Positions 52,742 to 60,731 of a stretch of 64,000 nucleotides of DNA are shown in pieces (position 1 is the first letter of the stretch; each line of letters begins with the position of its first letter). The notes under the pieces were generated by a model, which worked only from the letters and a program-made list of their open reading frames with translations, did no database searches and had not been told where the DNA came from. The stretch spans positions 1-64,000 of the forward strand of contig JBPBQO010000127.1 of the NCBI GenBank assembly GCA_050954785.1. The letters run 5' to 3'. The stretch is from Lichenicola sp050954785. GTDB taxonomy: Bacteria > Pseudomonadota > Alphaproteobacteria > Acetobacterales > Acetobacteraceae. The translations under genes were made by a program, and so were the position numbers.

Positions 52742-53224
52742 TCAAAAGCCGATCGCTTGCAGGATCGCGATGCTCTCGACGCAGGCGGCGGCGGCCTCGC
52801 GTCCCTTGTTATGGATGTCGGCGCGTGAGCGCGCGATGGCCTGCTCCTCGGTGTAGGTGGTGAGGATGCCGAAAGCGATCGGCACACCGGTTGCCAGCGA
52901 GGCCTGCATCAGGCCGGTTGCCGCACCCAGACTGATGAACTCGAAATGCGCGGTATCGCCCTTGATGACGCAGCCGAGGCAGATCACCCCCTGGTAGCGG
53001 CCGGTACGCGCCAGTGCCTGGGCGATCAACGGCAGCTCGAAGGCGCCCGGAGCGGCGATCAGGTCAGTCTCGGCAACGGTGATGGCGTGCTCGCCAAGCC
53101 ATTCCAGGGCACCCCGGCGCAGGCCGCCGGTAATGTCCTCGTTGAAGCGGCTGACCACGAGCGCGATGCGCGGTGGTGTCTCGAACCGGAAATCCGGAAG
53201 GGAGGCAGGGGCGTTGGTGCTCAT
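52742..53224 (-). CDS. ribH: 6,7-dimethyl-8-ribityllumazine synthase
   Basis: A 160-residue lumazine synthase, which condenses 3,4-dihydroxy-2-butanone 4-phosphate with the ribityl-amino-pyrimidine in the penultimate step of riboflavin synthesis. RIALVVSRFNEDITGGL, APGAFELPLIAQ, CLGCVIKGDTAHFEF and FGILTTYTEEQA are all family motifs. ATG at 53224. It is the last gene of the ribD-ribBA-ribH operon, 12 bases after ribBA, controlled by the FMN riboswitch upstream of ribD. Confidence 0.95.
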   Translation of the reverse strand: MSTNAPASLPDFRFETPPRIALVVSRFNEDITGGLRRGALEWLGEHAITVAETDLIAAPGAFELPLIAQALARTGRYQGVICLGCVIKGDTAHFEFISLGAATGLMQASLATGVPIAFGILTTYTEEQAIARSRADIHNKGREAAAACVESIAILQAIGF

Positions 53225-53236
53225 GGCGAGGGCTCT

Positions 53237-54490
53237 CTACTCAGCTGCGTGCGGGATGTCGTTTTGCAAGGTGTGTCCCATCCGGTCGCGCTTGGTGCGG
53301 AGATAGGCCTGGTTGTAGGCGGTGGGCGCCGTTTCCAGCGACGGGCGGGCAGCGACGGTGAAGCCTCGTTCCTCGAGAGCGGTGATCTTGGCAGGGTTGT
53401 TCGTCAGCAGGTCCAGTGTCTGCACCCCGAGGTGATGCAGGATCGCGGCGGCGACCGACCAGTCGCGCGCGTCGGCCGCGAAGCCCAGCCGATGGTTGGC
53501 CTCGATCGTGTCCAGCCCCTGGTCCTGCAGCGCATAGGCACGCACCTTGTTGGCCAGGCCGATCCCCCTGCCCTCCTGGTCGCGCAGATAGACCAGCACG
53601 CCGGAGTCCGCCTTGGAGATGCGGTCCATCGCCGCGTGGAGCTGCGAGCCGCAGTCGCAGCGGAGCGAGCCGAACACATCGCCGGTCACGCACTCGGAGT
53701 GCAGCCGGACCAGCGGCGGCTGGCTGGCCGGGGCCTCGCCGGGCTTTCCCTTGACCAGCGCCAGATGCTCGGCCCCGGCCACATCGCGGAAGGCATGCAT
53801 CTCGAACACGGAGGCGCCTTCGGTCGCGAACGAGCCGACAGGCAGGCTGGTGGTGGCAATGTGGGTGACGACCGGCTCGGACAGATACGCGACGAGCTCG
53901 GCGATAGTGACGATCGGCATGCCATGCTGGACGCCGAACGCACGCAGCTCGGGCATCCGCGCCATGTCGCCATCGGCACTCATGACCTCGCAGATCACCG
54001 CGGCCGATCGCAAGCCGGCAAGACGAGCCAGGTCGATCGAGCCCTCGGTGTGGCCGGTCCGGGCCAGGACACCCCCCTTCACGGCGCGCAACGGAAAGAC
54101 GTGGCCGGGCGAGACCAGGTCGCCCGGGACCGCATCGGTTGCAACCGCAGCCTGGATGGTACGGGCGCGGTCATGCGCGGAAATGCCGGTGGTGACGCCT
54201 TCGGTCGCCTCGATCGAGACGGTGAAGGCGGTGGTCCGCGGCGCCCGGTTGTCGGCAACCATCATCGGCAGGGAGAGCTGGTCGACCTGTGCGTCGTCGA
54301 GCGCCAGGCAGACCAGGCCGCGGGCATGGGTGACCATGAAGTTGATCGCGTCCGGGGTCGCGAACTCGGCCGCGAGAACGAGGTCGCCCTCGTTCTCGCG
54401 ATCCAGGTCATCGGTCATGATGACCATGCGGCCGGCACGCAATGCCTCGATTGCCGCTTCGATCGACGGTGTCAGGGGTTTCGAAATCAT
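53237..54490 (-). CDS. ribBA: Bifunctional 3,4-dihydroxy-2-butanone-4-phosphate synthase / GTP cyclohydrolase II
   Basis: A 417-residue fusion enzyme providing both riboflavin precursors. The N-terminal DHBP synthase domain has MTDDLDRENEGDLVLAAEFA and TGISAHDRARTI. The C-terminal GTP cyclohydrolase II domain has the zinc ligands in HSECVTGDVFGSLRCDCGSQ and the conserved LRDQEGRGIGLANK. Both domains look intact; in some alphaproteobacteria the cyclohydrolase part is degenerate, which is not the case here. ATG at 54490 overlaps the stop of ribD (ATGA). Confidence 0.95.
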   Translation of the reverse strand: MISKPLTPSIEAAIEALRAGRMVIMTDDLDRENEGDLVLAAEFATPDAINFMVTHARGLVCLALDDAQVDQLSLPMMVADNRAPRTTAFTVSIEATEGVTTGISAHDRARTIQAAVATDAVPGDLVSPGHVFPLRAVKGGVLARTGHTEGSIDLARLAGLRSAAVICEVMSADGDMARMPELRAFGVQHGMPIVTIAELVAYLSEPVVTHIATTSLPVGSFATEGASVFEMHAFRDVAGAEHLALVKGKPGEAPASQPPLVRLHSECVTGDVFGSLRCDCGSQLHAAMDRISKADSGVLVYLRDQEGRGIGLANKVRAYALQDQGLDTIEANHRLGFAADARDWSVAAAILHHLGVQTLDLLTNNPAKITALEERGFTVAARPSLETAPTAYNQAYLRTKRDRMGHTLQNDIPHAAE

Positions 54491-55587
54491 GCGTCATCAT
54501 CCCACTGGGTGTTCGACAGGCTGGAAAGTTCTGGTAGCAGCGACAGCGGCGACGCCTCGCCTGCCCGCCGGGGCGACAGCCTGATATCAAGCTGGTCGAC
54601 CGGATTATCCTGGGCCGGGTTCGCCTGGGTGATCGTCAGCCAATCGTCCCAGAGCCCGGCTTCGCGCAGGCTGGCCAGCACCGACGGGCCGGCTTCGACC
54701 ATCGCCCACATTGCTCCGGCCTCGCCCAGCGTCGGCAGCAGTTGATCGAGGGAGCGGATCGACCGCACGTCGAAGCCACGCGCGCTGGCGGCCTGGATGG
54801 TACTGGCAGGCACCCTGTCGCCGCGTCCGAGCACCGCCAGCAGCCGGCGTCGGCCAGGGTGGTCGGGCAAATGGCGCACGGTGAAAGACGGATCGTCGGC
54901 AAGGATGGTGCCGGTGCCGGTGATGACCGCATCGGTGCAGCGACGCAGCCGGTGAGCGAGACGGAGCGACGTTGGCGAGGTAAAGGTGCTGGCGCCGACC
55001 GGCGGGATCATGCTGCCCGACACGTCGAGCGCCTGCTTGACGGTGATCCATGGGTGCCCGGTCAGCGCACGGCACCGGAACGGGGCGATCAGGGCCTGGC
55101 AGGCGCAGGACAGCGTATCGTCCGAATTATCCAGCATATGAACGGCGAGGCCGGCATGACGCAGGCGGTCGGCACCGTGGCCGGTTACCGAAGGATTGGG
55201 ATCGGCGCTGCCGATCCAGACGGTGCGGACCGGGCTGGCGAGGATAGCCTCGGTGCAGGGACCGGTGCGGCCTGTATGATTGCAGGGTTCCAGCGTGACC
55301 ACGAGCGTGGCCGCCTGTGCGGTCAGGCCGGTCTGTTCCAGCAGGCGGAGCGCCAGGGCTTCGGCATGCGGACCGCCGGCGCGCTGGTGGGCTGCTGCCA
55401 CCAGAATACGGCCGGTCGCGTCAAGGATGGCGCAGCCGACCGGTGGATTGGGTGTGGTTGCACCGATGAACGCGCAGGCTGCTTCGATCGCTGCCCGGAA
55501 GCCGGCCTCGACTCCAGGCGGACATACCGTGGCGGTGCCCGGACCAGGGCCTGTCGATGGCGGTCGTAACGGCGGTGCCGCAAACAT
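54487..55587 (-). CDS. ribD: Bifunctional riboflavin biosynthesis deaminase/reductase RibD
   Basis: A 366-residue enzyme that deaminates and then reduces the pyrimidine intermediate of riboflavin synthesis. The deaminase zinc site is HAEALAL and PCNHTGRTGPC, with TTPNPPVGCAI. The reductase domain follows from about residue 170 (HPWITVKQALDVSG, VITGTGTILADDPSFTVR). The C-terminal part has the WDDWLTIT segment. ATG at 55587 (MFAAPPLRPP) was chosen; the longer open frame to 55689 runs into the riboswitch. First gene of the rib operon. Confidence 0.94.
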   Translation of the reverse strand: MFAAPPLRPPSTGPGPGTATVCPPGVEAGFRAAIEAACAFIGATTPNPPVGCAILDATGRILVAAAHQRAGGPHAEALALRLLEQTGLTAQAATLVVTLEPCNHTGRTGPCTEAILASPVRTVWIGSADPNPSVTGHGADRLRHAGLAVHMLDNSDDTLSCACQALIAPFRCRALTGHPWITVKQALDVSGSMIPPVGASTFTSPTSLRLAHRLRRCTDAVITGTGTILADDPSFTVRHLPDHPGRRRLLAVLGRGDRVPASTIQAASARGFDVRSIRSLDQLLPTLGEAGAMWAMVEAGPSVLASLREAGLWDDWLTITQANPAQDNPVDQLDIRLSPRRAGEASPLSLLPELSSLSNTQWDDDA

Positions 55588-55676
55588 AATCAGTCGAATC
55601 CCGTCCAGATGGACGTGACTCAGGGCACAGCTTTTCGATCGTGCCGCTCCACAAGCCGGAACGGCAGTCTCGTCAG

Positions 55677-55840
55677 CGTTCTCTCCCATCCGGACTATAC
55701 CGTCGGCTCCGGGATCTCACCGGATCTGCTTGACCCCGCTGCGTAATCCAGCGGGCGCTCGCGGGCTGATGGGACACACGGCCGAAACCGCCTGCCTTCA
55801 AATACCGCCGGTGGGGAGTTTCACCCCGCCCTGAGAACGT
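55677..55840 (-). ncRNA. FMN riboswitch (RFN element)
   Basis: On the minus strand the sequence begins with TTCTCAGGGCGGGGTGAAAC, continues with CTCCCCACCGGCGGTA, and ends with GACGGTATAGTCCGGATGGG then AGAGAACG, which are the conserved blocks of the RFN element in the right order. Variable hairpins lie between. It is in the leader of ribD, about 90 bases before the start codon, so FMN should switch off the ribD-ribBA-ribH operon at transcription or translation. Confidence 0.95.
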
Positions 55841-55850
55841 CTCTCAATGG

Positions 55851-55879
55851 ATTATGGGTAGTCCGGTGCCGATCTCCAA
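55851..55879 (-). promoter_or_regulatory. Probable sigma-70 promoter of the rib operon
   Basis: On the minus strand TTGGAG (-35, at 55874-55879) and CATAAT (-10, at 55851-55856) are separated by exactly 17 bases, upstream of the FMN riboswitch. Five of six -10 positions match. The start site would fall near 55843, a few bases before the riboswitch begins. Confidence 0.5.
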
Positions 55880-55888
55880 GTGGGCACC

Positions 55889-56380
55889 CTACTCGCGCGT
55901 GTAGCTGGCCGGGACCACCGGATCGGGGCCGGCTTTCCCCCACAGGACGATCTCGTTGCCCCAGGGGTCGCGGAACGCGTGGTTGAAGCCGTTGAACTCG
56001 GACCAATAGTGGTTGGTCCACAGGATCTCGGCGCCATTAGCAGCGGCAGCCGACAGGATGCGCTCGGGCGTGTCGTCGTCGCTGACCATGATCCAGATGC
56101 GCGGCCTGCGTCCGGACATGTCGAGCGTGCGCGGCTTAACCCCGGCGGGATCGGGATGCGGGCGTGCGTTTTCGGCCTTGTAGATGCCGAGATGCAGGTT
56201 GCCGATGCCGCTCTGGCTGCCGTCCTTGTTCAGGAAATTCTCGCCGGGCACCATGCGGTGATAGACGCCTTCCGGTCGCGGATCGTTCTGCCAGCCGAAC
56301 ACGTCGGCATAGAAACGGCCGGCTGCGGACGGGTCGTCGGATGCGAGGTCGACGAAGATGAGCGTGTTGGGATAGGCCAA
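55889..56380 (-). CDS. VOC-superfamily (glyoxalase-like) protein
   Basis: A 163-residue protein of the vicinal oxygen chelate fold. The first half has AYPNTLIFVDLASDDPSAAG and FYADVFGWQ; the second half has RIWIMVSDDDTPERIL and ends with NHAFRDPWGNEIVLWGK. Substrate unknown. The start is most likely TTG at 56380 with AGGA about ten bases upstream. It follows the TauD-type gene on the same strand after a 57-base gap that carries a duplicated hairpin, so the two may work together in catabolism. A hairpin with a 12-base loop follows its stop. Confidence 0.8.
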   Translation of the reverse strand: MAYPNTLIFVDLASDDPSAAGRFYADVFGWQNDPRPEGVYHRMVPGENFLNKDGSQSGIGNLHLGIYKAENARPHPDPAGVKPRTLDMSGRRPRIWIMVSDDDTPERILSAAAANGAEILWTNHYWSEFNGFNHAFRDPWGNEIVLWGKAGPDPVVPASYTRE

Positions 56381-56412
56381 GTCGGTCGTTTCCTGTCGGT
56401 GCTCGGGATCAG

Positions 56413-56456
56413 AAAGGGCGGTCGCCCCATACTTGAATTAAAAAGGGCGGTCGCCC
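56413..56456. repeat. Duplicated 15-base hairpin sequence at the end of the TauD-type gene
   Basis: AAAGGGCGGTCGCCC occurs twice, at 56413-56427 and 56442-56456, 29 bases apart. One copy encodes the last residues (GDRPF) of the TauD-type protein; the other lies just past its stop. On the minus strand each reads GGGCGACCGCCC followed by T residues, so the pair could be tandem weak terminators or a small duplication scar. Confidence 0.65.
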
Positions 56457-57316
56457 TTGACCCAGAGCCGCTGCATGGTGCGGGTGTATTTCTTGTCGTC
56501 GTACAGCGTGCCGGTGTGCAGCGTGCAGCGATTGTCCCACATCAGCATGTCGCCGGCCTGCCATTTATGGCGATGCACGAAACGCTCCTGCGTCATGAAC
56601 TCGACCAGCTCGTCGAGCAGCGTGAGATCGCTCGGATCGTCCTGGCCGACGATCGCGGTCACGGTTCCGGTCGACGGCCACAGCGCCTTGCGTCCGTCCG
56701 CCGGATGGGTGCGGATCAGCGGGTGATCCACTTCGGGATTGTCGCGCTTCTGCTCGTCGGTCAATTCGAGGCTGTTGCCGTAGGCGCGGTTGGACATGAA
56801 ATGCGCATAGCTGTGATGGAGCTTGAGCTTTTCCAGTTCGGCCTGGCGCTCGGCCGACAGCGCGTCATACGCCGCACATCCGTCGGCAAGCAGCGTGTCG
56901 CTGCCTTCGTCCGGCACTTCCACCGCGTAGAGCATGGTGCACATCACCGGCTTCTCCTTGTAGGAGAAATCGGTGTGCCAGCCGACGCCGTCATTATGCG
57001 CGCCGATCGGCCGACCGTTCTCGACCCGGTTCGACAGGATAAAGATTTCCGGATACCCGGGCAGGGTGAACTGCTTGAGCGTATGGCCCTCGGCCTCGCC
57101 GAACAACCTGATGAAGCGCATCAGCTCGTCCGGAGACATCTTCTGGTCGCGCAACAGAATCGCACCATGATGATGAAATGCGTCCACCACGCCATCGAGT
57201 GTCGCCGTGTCGGCCTGCGCCGCATCGACGCCTTCGATCACCGCGCCGAAACCCGGCTTCATCGGTGAGATCCGGATCGCGTCCCGTGGCGTCGTTACCT
57301 GTGTCTCTGCGTCCAT
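56438..57316 (-). CDS. TauD/TfdA-family Fe(II)/2-oxoglutarate dioxygenase
   Basis: A 292-residue non-haem iron dioxygenase. The iron ligands H114 and D116 are in GWHTDFSY, and the distal H267 is in RCTLHTG; the 2-oxoglutarate-binding arginine is probably R279 in YTRTMQR. GDMLMWDN is a typical strand before the distal histidine. Members oxidise taurine, 2,4-D, sulfonates or other small acids; the substrate cannot be told. ATG at 57316 has AAGGA about ten bases upstream. It is followed by a VOC protein gene and diverges from the DODA-type dioxygenase gene. Confidence 0.9.
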   Translation of the reverse strand: MDAETQVTTPRDAIRISPMKPGFGAVIEGVDAAQADTATLDGVVDAFHHHGAILLRDQKMSPDELMRFIRLFGEAEGHTLKQFTLPGYPEIFILSNRVENGRPIGAHNDGVGWHTDFSYKEKPVMCTMLYAVEVPDEGSDTLLADGCAAYDALSAERQAELEKLKLHHSYAHFMSNRAYGNSLELTDEQKRDNPEVDHPLIRTHPADGRKALWPSTGTVTAIVGQDDPSDLTLLDELVEFMTQERFVHRHKWQAGDMLMWDNRCTLHTGTLYDDKKYTRTMQRLWVKGDRPF

Positions 57317-57505
57317 ACCGGGTATCCTTCCCTATCGTGCGGCCAAGCTAGTTCCCGATCTGGCCCGATGCTTGCCTCGGTGCGCCCGGTGACTAGCATG
57401 AGGCCGAACAAGTGGCGTGCGCGCTCATGCAAGACGCGGTCCGGCGTCCCGTTTAGCGTTCGTTTCACCAGCGAGCCGGCTTCCACAGCCAAAGGAGTTT
57501 TCCGC

Positions 57506-58318
57506 ATGACCCGTATGCCGGTCGTTTTCTTCGGGCATGGCAGCCCGATGATTGCCCTCGAGACCAACGATACCACGCGAAGCTGGGCCGCCACCGCGGC
57601 GCGGATCGAACGCGTGTATGGCCGCCCGAAAGCGATCCTGTGCATCTCGGCGCACTGGCTGACGCGCGGCATCGCCGTCACCGCCATGGCAGCGCCGCAG
57701 ACGATTCATGATTTCGGCGCGTTTCCGCAGGCGCTGTTCGACGTGCAGTATCCGGCACCCGGCGACCCGGTGCTGGCCGCCCGCGTGCGCGACCTGCTGG
57801 CGCCGACGCCCGTGGCGCTGGACCACAGCCAGTGGGGCCTCGACCACGGCACCTGGTCGGTGCTGCTGAAGGCCTATCCGCAGGCCGATATTCCCGTCGT
57901 GCAGCTCAGCATGGACACCAGCCTGTCGCCGGCCGGACACTACGCGGTGGGGCAGCGCCTGCGTGCGCTGCGCGACGAAGGCATCCTGATCGTCGGCACC
58001 GGCAACATCGTCCATAACCTCTCGCGCATGGATTTCCGCAACCGGGATGCGGCCCCGTTCGACTGGGCGCAGCGCTTCAACGATCATGTGCGCAACGCGA
58101 TCCTGTCCGATCGGCCGGAAGGCGCCATCGATTTTGCGAGCCTCGGCCAGGACGCGCGGGACAGCGTGCCGAGCCCCGATCATTACTGGCCGCTGCTGTA
58201 TGTGCTGGGCGCGCGCGATCCGGGCGATGTGGTGGAATTCGGACCGGACCATATCGAGCATCGCTCGCTCAGCATGACCAGCGTGCTGCTGGCCTCGCCC
58301 GTGCCGGCGAACGCCTGA
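57506..58318 (+). CDS. Extradiol ring-cleavage dioxygenase of the DODA (YgiD) type
   Basis: A 270-residue class-III extradiol dioxygenase of the 4,5-DOPA dioxygenase family (E. coli YgiD). Metal histidines include H11 in GHGSP and H50 in SAHWLT; LDHGTWSVL carries another conserved histidine. VVQLSMDTSLSPAGHYAVG and IVGTGNIVHNL are family segments. Natural substrates in bacteria are mostly unknown. ATG at 57506 has AAAGGAG upstream, so the start is secure. It is followed at 42 bases by a formamidase-type gene, possibly an operon with it and ribE. Confidence 0.9.
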   Translation: MTRMPVVFFGHGSPMIALETNDTTRSWAATAARIERVYGRPKAILCISAHWLTRGIAVTAMAAPQTIHDFGAFPQALFDVQYPAPGDPVLAARVRDLLAPTPVALDHSQWGLDHGTWSVLLKAYPQADIPVVQLSMDTSLSPAGHYAVGQRLRALRDEGILIVGTGNIVHNLSRMDFRNRDAAPFDWAQRFNDHVRNAILSDRPEGAIDFASLGQDARDSVPSPDHYWPLLYVLGARDPGDVVEFGPDHIEHRSLSMTSVLLASPVPANA

Positions 58319-58360
58319 CTTCGTTTCATTGATGCGGCATCGCGATAAAAAGGAAGATAC

Positions 58361-59434
58361 ATGGCCCTGATCTGCCGTTCCGCGGAACGTCGCGCCGAAA
58401 CCGCGCCCGAAGCATTGCACACGCTCCGCGCCACGCCCGAAACGATCCATTGGGGCTATTTCGATCCGGCGATCGCGCCGGCGCTCAGGGTGCGCAGCGG
58501 CGATCTGGTGCAGGCGCAGGCGATCACCCACCATGCCGGCGACGATCCGGACCTGATGATGGACGACAGCATCGCGCGCCTGTTCCGGGAGGTGCCGGAA
58601 GCCGACCGGAACCCCGGCGTACACATCATGACCGGGCCGATCTACGTCGAGGATGCCAAGCTCGGCGACATGCTGGAGGTACGCTACCTGAAAATGACGC
58701 CGCGCTTCCGCTACGGGTCGAACCTCGCCGCCAACTGGGGCTACCTCTACAAAGAGTTCGACGAGAAGGAGCGGGTGACGATCTACCAGCTCGACGAGAA
58801 CGGGCAGACCGCGCACGCCCACTACGCCTACGACTTCAAAGGCAAATACCTGGTGCCCGGCACCATCACCCGCTGTCCCACATGCGACCGCGAGAAGGCG
58901 CTGGAGGGCATACGCGTACCGGTGCGGCCGCATCTGGGCACCGCCGGGGTGGCACCGGACATCGCCGGCCGGACCAGCACCATTCCGCCCGGCCTGCATG
59001 GCGGCAACATCGACAACTGGCGGATCGGTGCCGGCGCCACCATGTTCTATCCGGTGCAGGTCGACGGGGCCCTGTTCTCGATCGGCGACCCGCATATCAG
59101 CCAGGGCGATGGCGAGATTTCGGGCACGGCGATCGAGGCGTCCTTGGATGTGCTGATGCAGGTGGTGTTGAGGAAGGATTTCGTGTTCCGGTCGCCGTTG
59201 CTGGAAACGCCCAAGAACTGGGTCGTGCACGGCTTCCATGAGGATCTGAATCTGGCGATGCGCGACGCGGCGCTGGACATGCTCGACCTGCTCACCACGC
59301 ATCGTGGCCTGAGCCGCAACGATGCTTATTCGCTGATGAGCGTTGCCGCGGATTTCGGGATTACCCAGGTGGTGGATGGGCGCCAGGGCGTGCATGTCCG
59401 TATCGGCAGGGACCTTTTCCCACAGATAGACTAG
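58361..59434 (+). CDS. Acetamidase/formamidase family hydrolase
   Basis: A 357-residue enzyme of the FmdA/AmdA family, which hydrolyses short amides such as formamide or acetamide. Conserved pieces are ETIHWGYFDPAIAPAL, SGDLVQAQAITHHAGD, TSTIPPGLHGGNIDNWRIG, and SIGDPHISQGDGEISGTAIE (given in part), the last containing the metal-binding region. The protein is a little longer than the usual 310-410 range mid-point, so normal. ATG at 58361 follows AAGGAAG. It may act on the product of a neighbouring dioxygenase, which is inference. Confidence 0.9.
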   Translation: MALICRSAERRAETAPEALHTLRATPETIHWGYFDPAIAPALRVRSGDLVQAQAITHHAGDDPDLMMDDSIARLFREVPEADRNPGVHIMTGPIYVEDAKLGDMLEVRYLKMTPRFRYGSNLAANWGYLYKEFDEKERVTIYQLDENGQTAHAHYAYDFKGKYLVPGTITRCPTCDREKALEGIRVPVRPHLGTAGVAPDIAGRTSTIPPGLHGGNIDNWRIGAGATMFYPVQVDGALFSIGDPHISQGDGEISGTAIEASLDVLMQVVLRKDFVFRSPLLETPKNWVVHGFHEDLNLAMRDAALDMLDLLTTHRGLSRNDAYSLMSVAADFGITQVVDGRQGVHVRIGRDLFPQID

Positions 59435-59464
59435 ACTTGATCGCGATTTTGGAGAGCAGAGCGG

Positions 59465-60094
59465 ATGTATAGCGGGATTGCACAGGCCGTGGTTCCGGTC
59501 GTCGAGCGAACGCCCGGTGACGGCAGCACCAGCTACGTGCTGCGCCTGCCGGATCCGTTGCTCGACGGGCTGAAGCTCGGCGCCAGCGTGAACATCGACG
59601 GCGTGTGCCTGAGCGCAGTGACCATCGAGCATGACCTGGTTTCGTTCGATGTCTCCGACGGCACCATGGGCATCACCAACCTGGGTGACCGCACCGTCGG
59701 CAGCCGGGTGAATGTCGAACGCTCGCTCAGGAGCGGCGACGAGAATGGTGGCCACATGGTGACCGGCCATATCACTGGCACCGCGCCGGTCACCGGCATC
59801 AACACCGGCACCGGGGCGCTTTATCTTCGCGTTGCCATCCCGGAAGCACACCGAAAATACGTGTTCGTGCGCGGCTTCCTGGCACTGAACGGCTGCAGCC
59901 TGACCGTGGCCGAGGCGGACGAGGCCACCGGCGAGGTGAAAATCAACCTGATCCCGGAAACTGTGCGCCAGACCAGCCTGGCCGATTACCGGGTCGGCGA
60001 CCGTATCAACTACGAGATCGAGCTGCAGACACAGATCATGGTCGATACGATCGAGCGGTGCATCCGCCAATCACTGCAACACCAGCAGCATTAG
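59465..60094 (+). CDS. ribE: Riboflavin synthase alpha chain
   Basis: A 209-residue riboflavin synthase, which dismutates two lumazine molecules to riboflavin. Two lumazine-binding repeats are visible: the first around GASVNIDGVCLSAV and the second around FVRGFLALNGCSLTVAEAD. The N-terminus MYSGIAQAV is a variant of the common MFTGI start. It is about 4 kb from the ribD-ribBA-ribH operon and has no RFN element of its own, only a 30-base gap after the formamidase gene. ATG at 59465 with GGAGAG upstream. Confidence 0.9.
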   Translation: MYSGIAQAVVPVVERTPGDGSTSYVLRLPDPLLDGLKLGASVNIDGVCLSAVTIEHDLVSFDVSDGTMGITNLGDRTVGSRVNVERSLRSGDENGGHMVTGHITGTAPVTGINTGTGALYLRVAIPEAHRKYVFVRGFLALNGCSLTVAEADEATGEVKINLIPETVRQTSLADYRVGDRINYEIELQTQIMVDTIERCIRQSLQHQQH

Positions 60095-60109
60095 CTGACG
60101 ACCTGTCGT

Positions 60110-60123
60110 GCCCGGTTCCGGGC
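60110..60123. terminator. GC hairpin between convergent ribE and YaiI-type genes
   Basis: GCCCGGTTCCGGGC is a self-complementary 14-mer (five- or six-base stem) centred in the 34-base gap between two convergent stops. It has no U-run, so it may be a weak bidirectional terminator. Confidence 0.45.
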
Positions 60124-60128
60124 GGACC

Positions 60129-60611
60129 TCAGCCGGACGTGAAACCAGCCTTGCGCAGACGTGCGACCGCCGTATCCAGTGCACCGAGGAACGCCGAGCG
60201 GTCTTTTTGCGAGAACGGTTTCGGACCACCGGTCATCTGCCCGGCGGAACGCAGATCGTCCATCAGGTTACGCGTGGCCAGGGTCATGCCGATCGAGTCC
60301 GTGTCGAAGCGCCGGCCGGTCGGGCCGATCACTTCGGCCCCGGTCTTTACACAGCGTGACGCCAGCGGCACGTCGGCGGTGATGACGATGTCGCCGCGCT
60401 CGGCTCGCTCGGCGATCCAGTCATCCGCGACGTCCGGCCCGGCCTCTACCACCACCCGCTCGATCAGCAGCGACATCGGCGCCGAGATCAGGCTGTTGGA
60501 CACCACGAACACATGCAGCCGGTAGCGATCGGCAACGCGATAGATCTCCGCCTTGACCGGACAGGCATCGGCATCGATGAAGATTCGGATGGGGCGGGCG
60601 GACATGCTCAT
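60129..60611 (-). CDS. YaiI/YqxD-family (UPF0178) protein
   Basis: A 160-residue protein of the UPF0178 family, a PIN-like fold of unknown function. IFIDADACPVKAEIYRVADR opens the domain; GDIVITADVPLASRCVKTGA and LATRNLMDDLRSAG with FSQKDRSAFLGALD follow as in the family. ATG at 60611 was chosen; another at 60605 is equally possible, and the open frame reaches 60641. No binding site decides between them. The gene diverges from the chemoreceptor gene. Confidence 0.9.
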   Translation of the reverse strand: MSMSARPIRIFIDADACPVKAEIYRVADRYRLHVFVVSNSLISAPMSLLIERVVVEAGPDVADDWIAERAERGDIVITADVPLASRCVKTGAEVIGPTGRRFDTDSIGMTLATRNLMDDLRSAGQMTGGPKPFSQKDRSAFLGALDTAVARLRKAGFTSG

Positions 60612-60731
60612 GCGGGACCGGTAACGCAGGCAGGCTCCCAAGGGAACAGCTTCGCTTCACGATGAATGCCGCGTCGAAACCAAATGCTAACGAATTCGAG
60701 CGATCCTGGAGACTCAGCAAGGCAGGATCAG

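Noticed and set aside
57425..60070. A very long minus-strand open frame of 881 codons
   Set aside because: It is antisense to three well-supported plus-strand genes (DODA dioxygenase, formamidase, ribE). The product shows only His/Arg/Gln-rich shadow composition.
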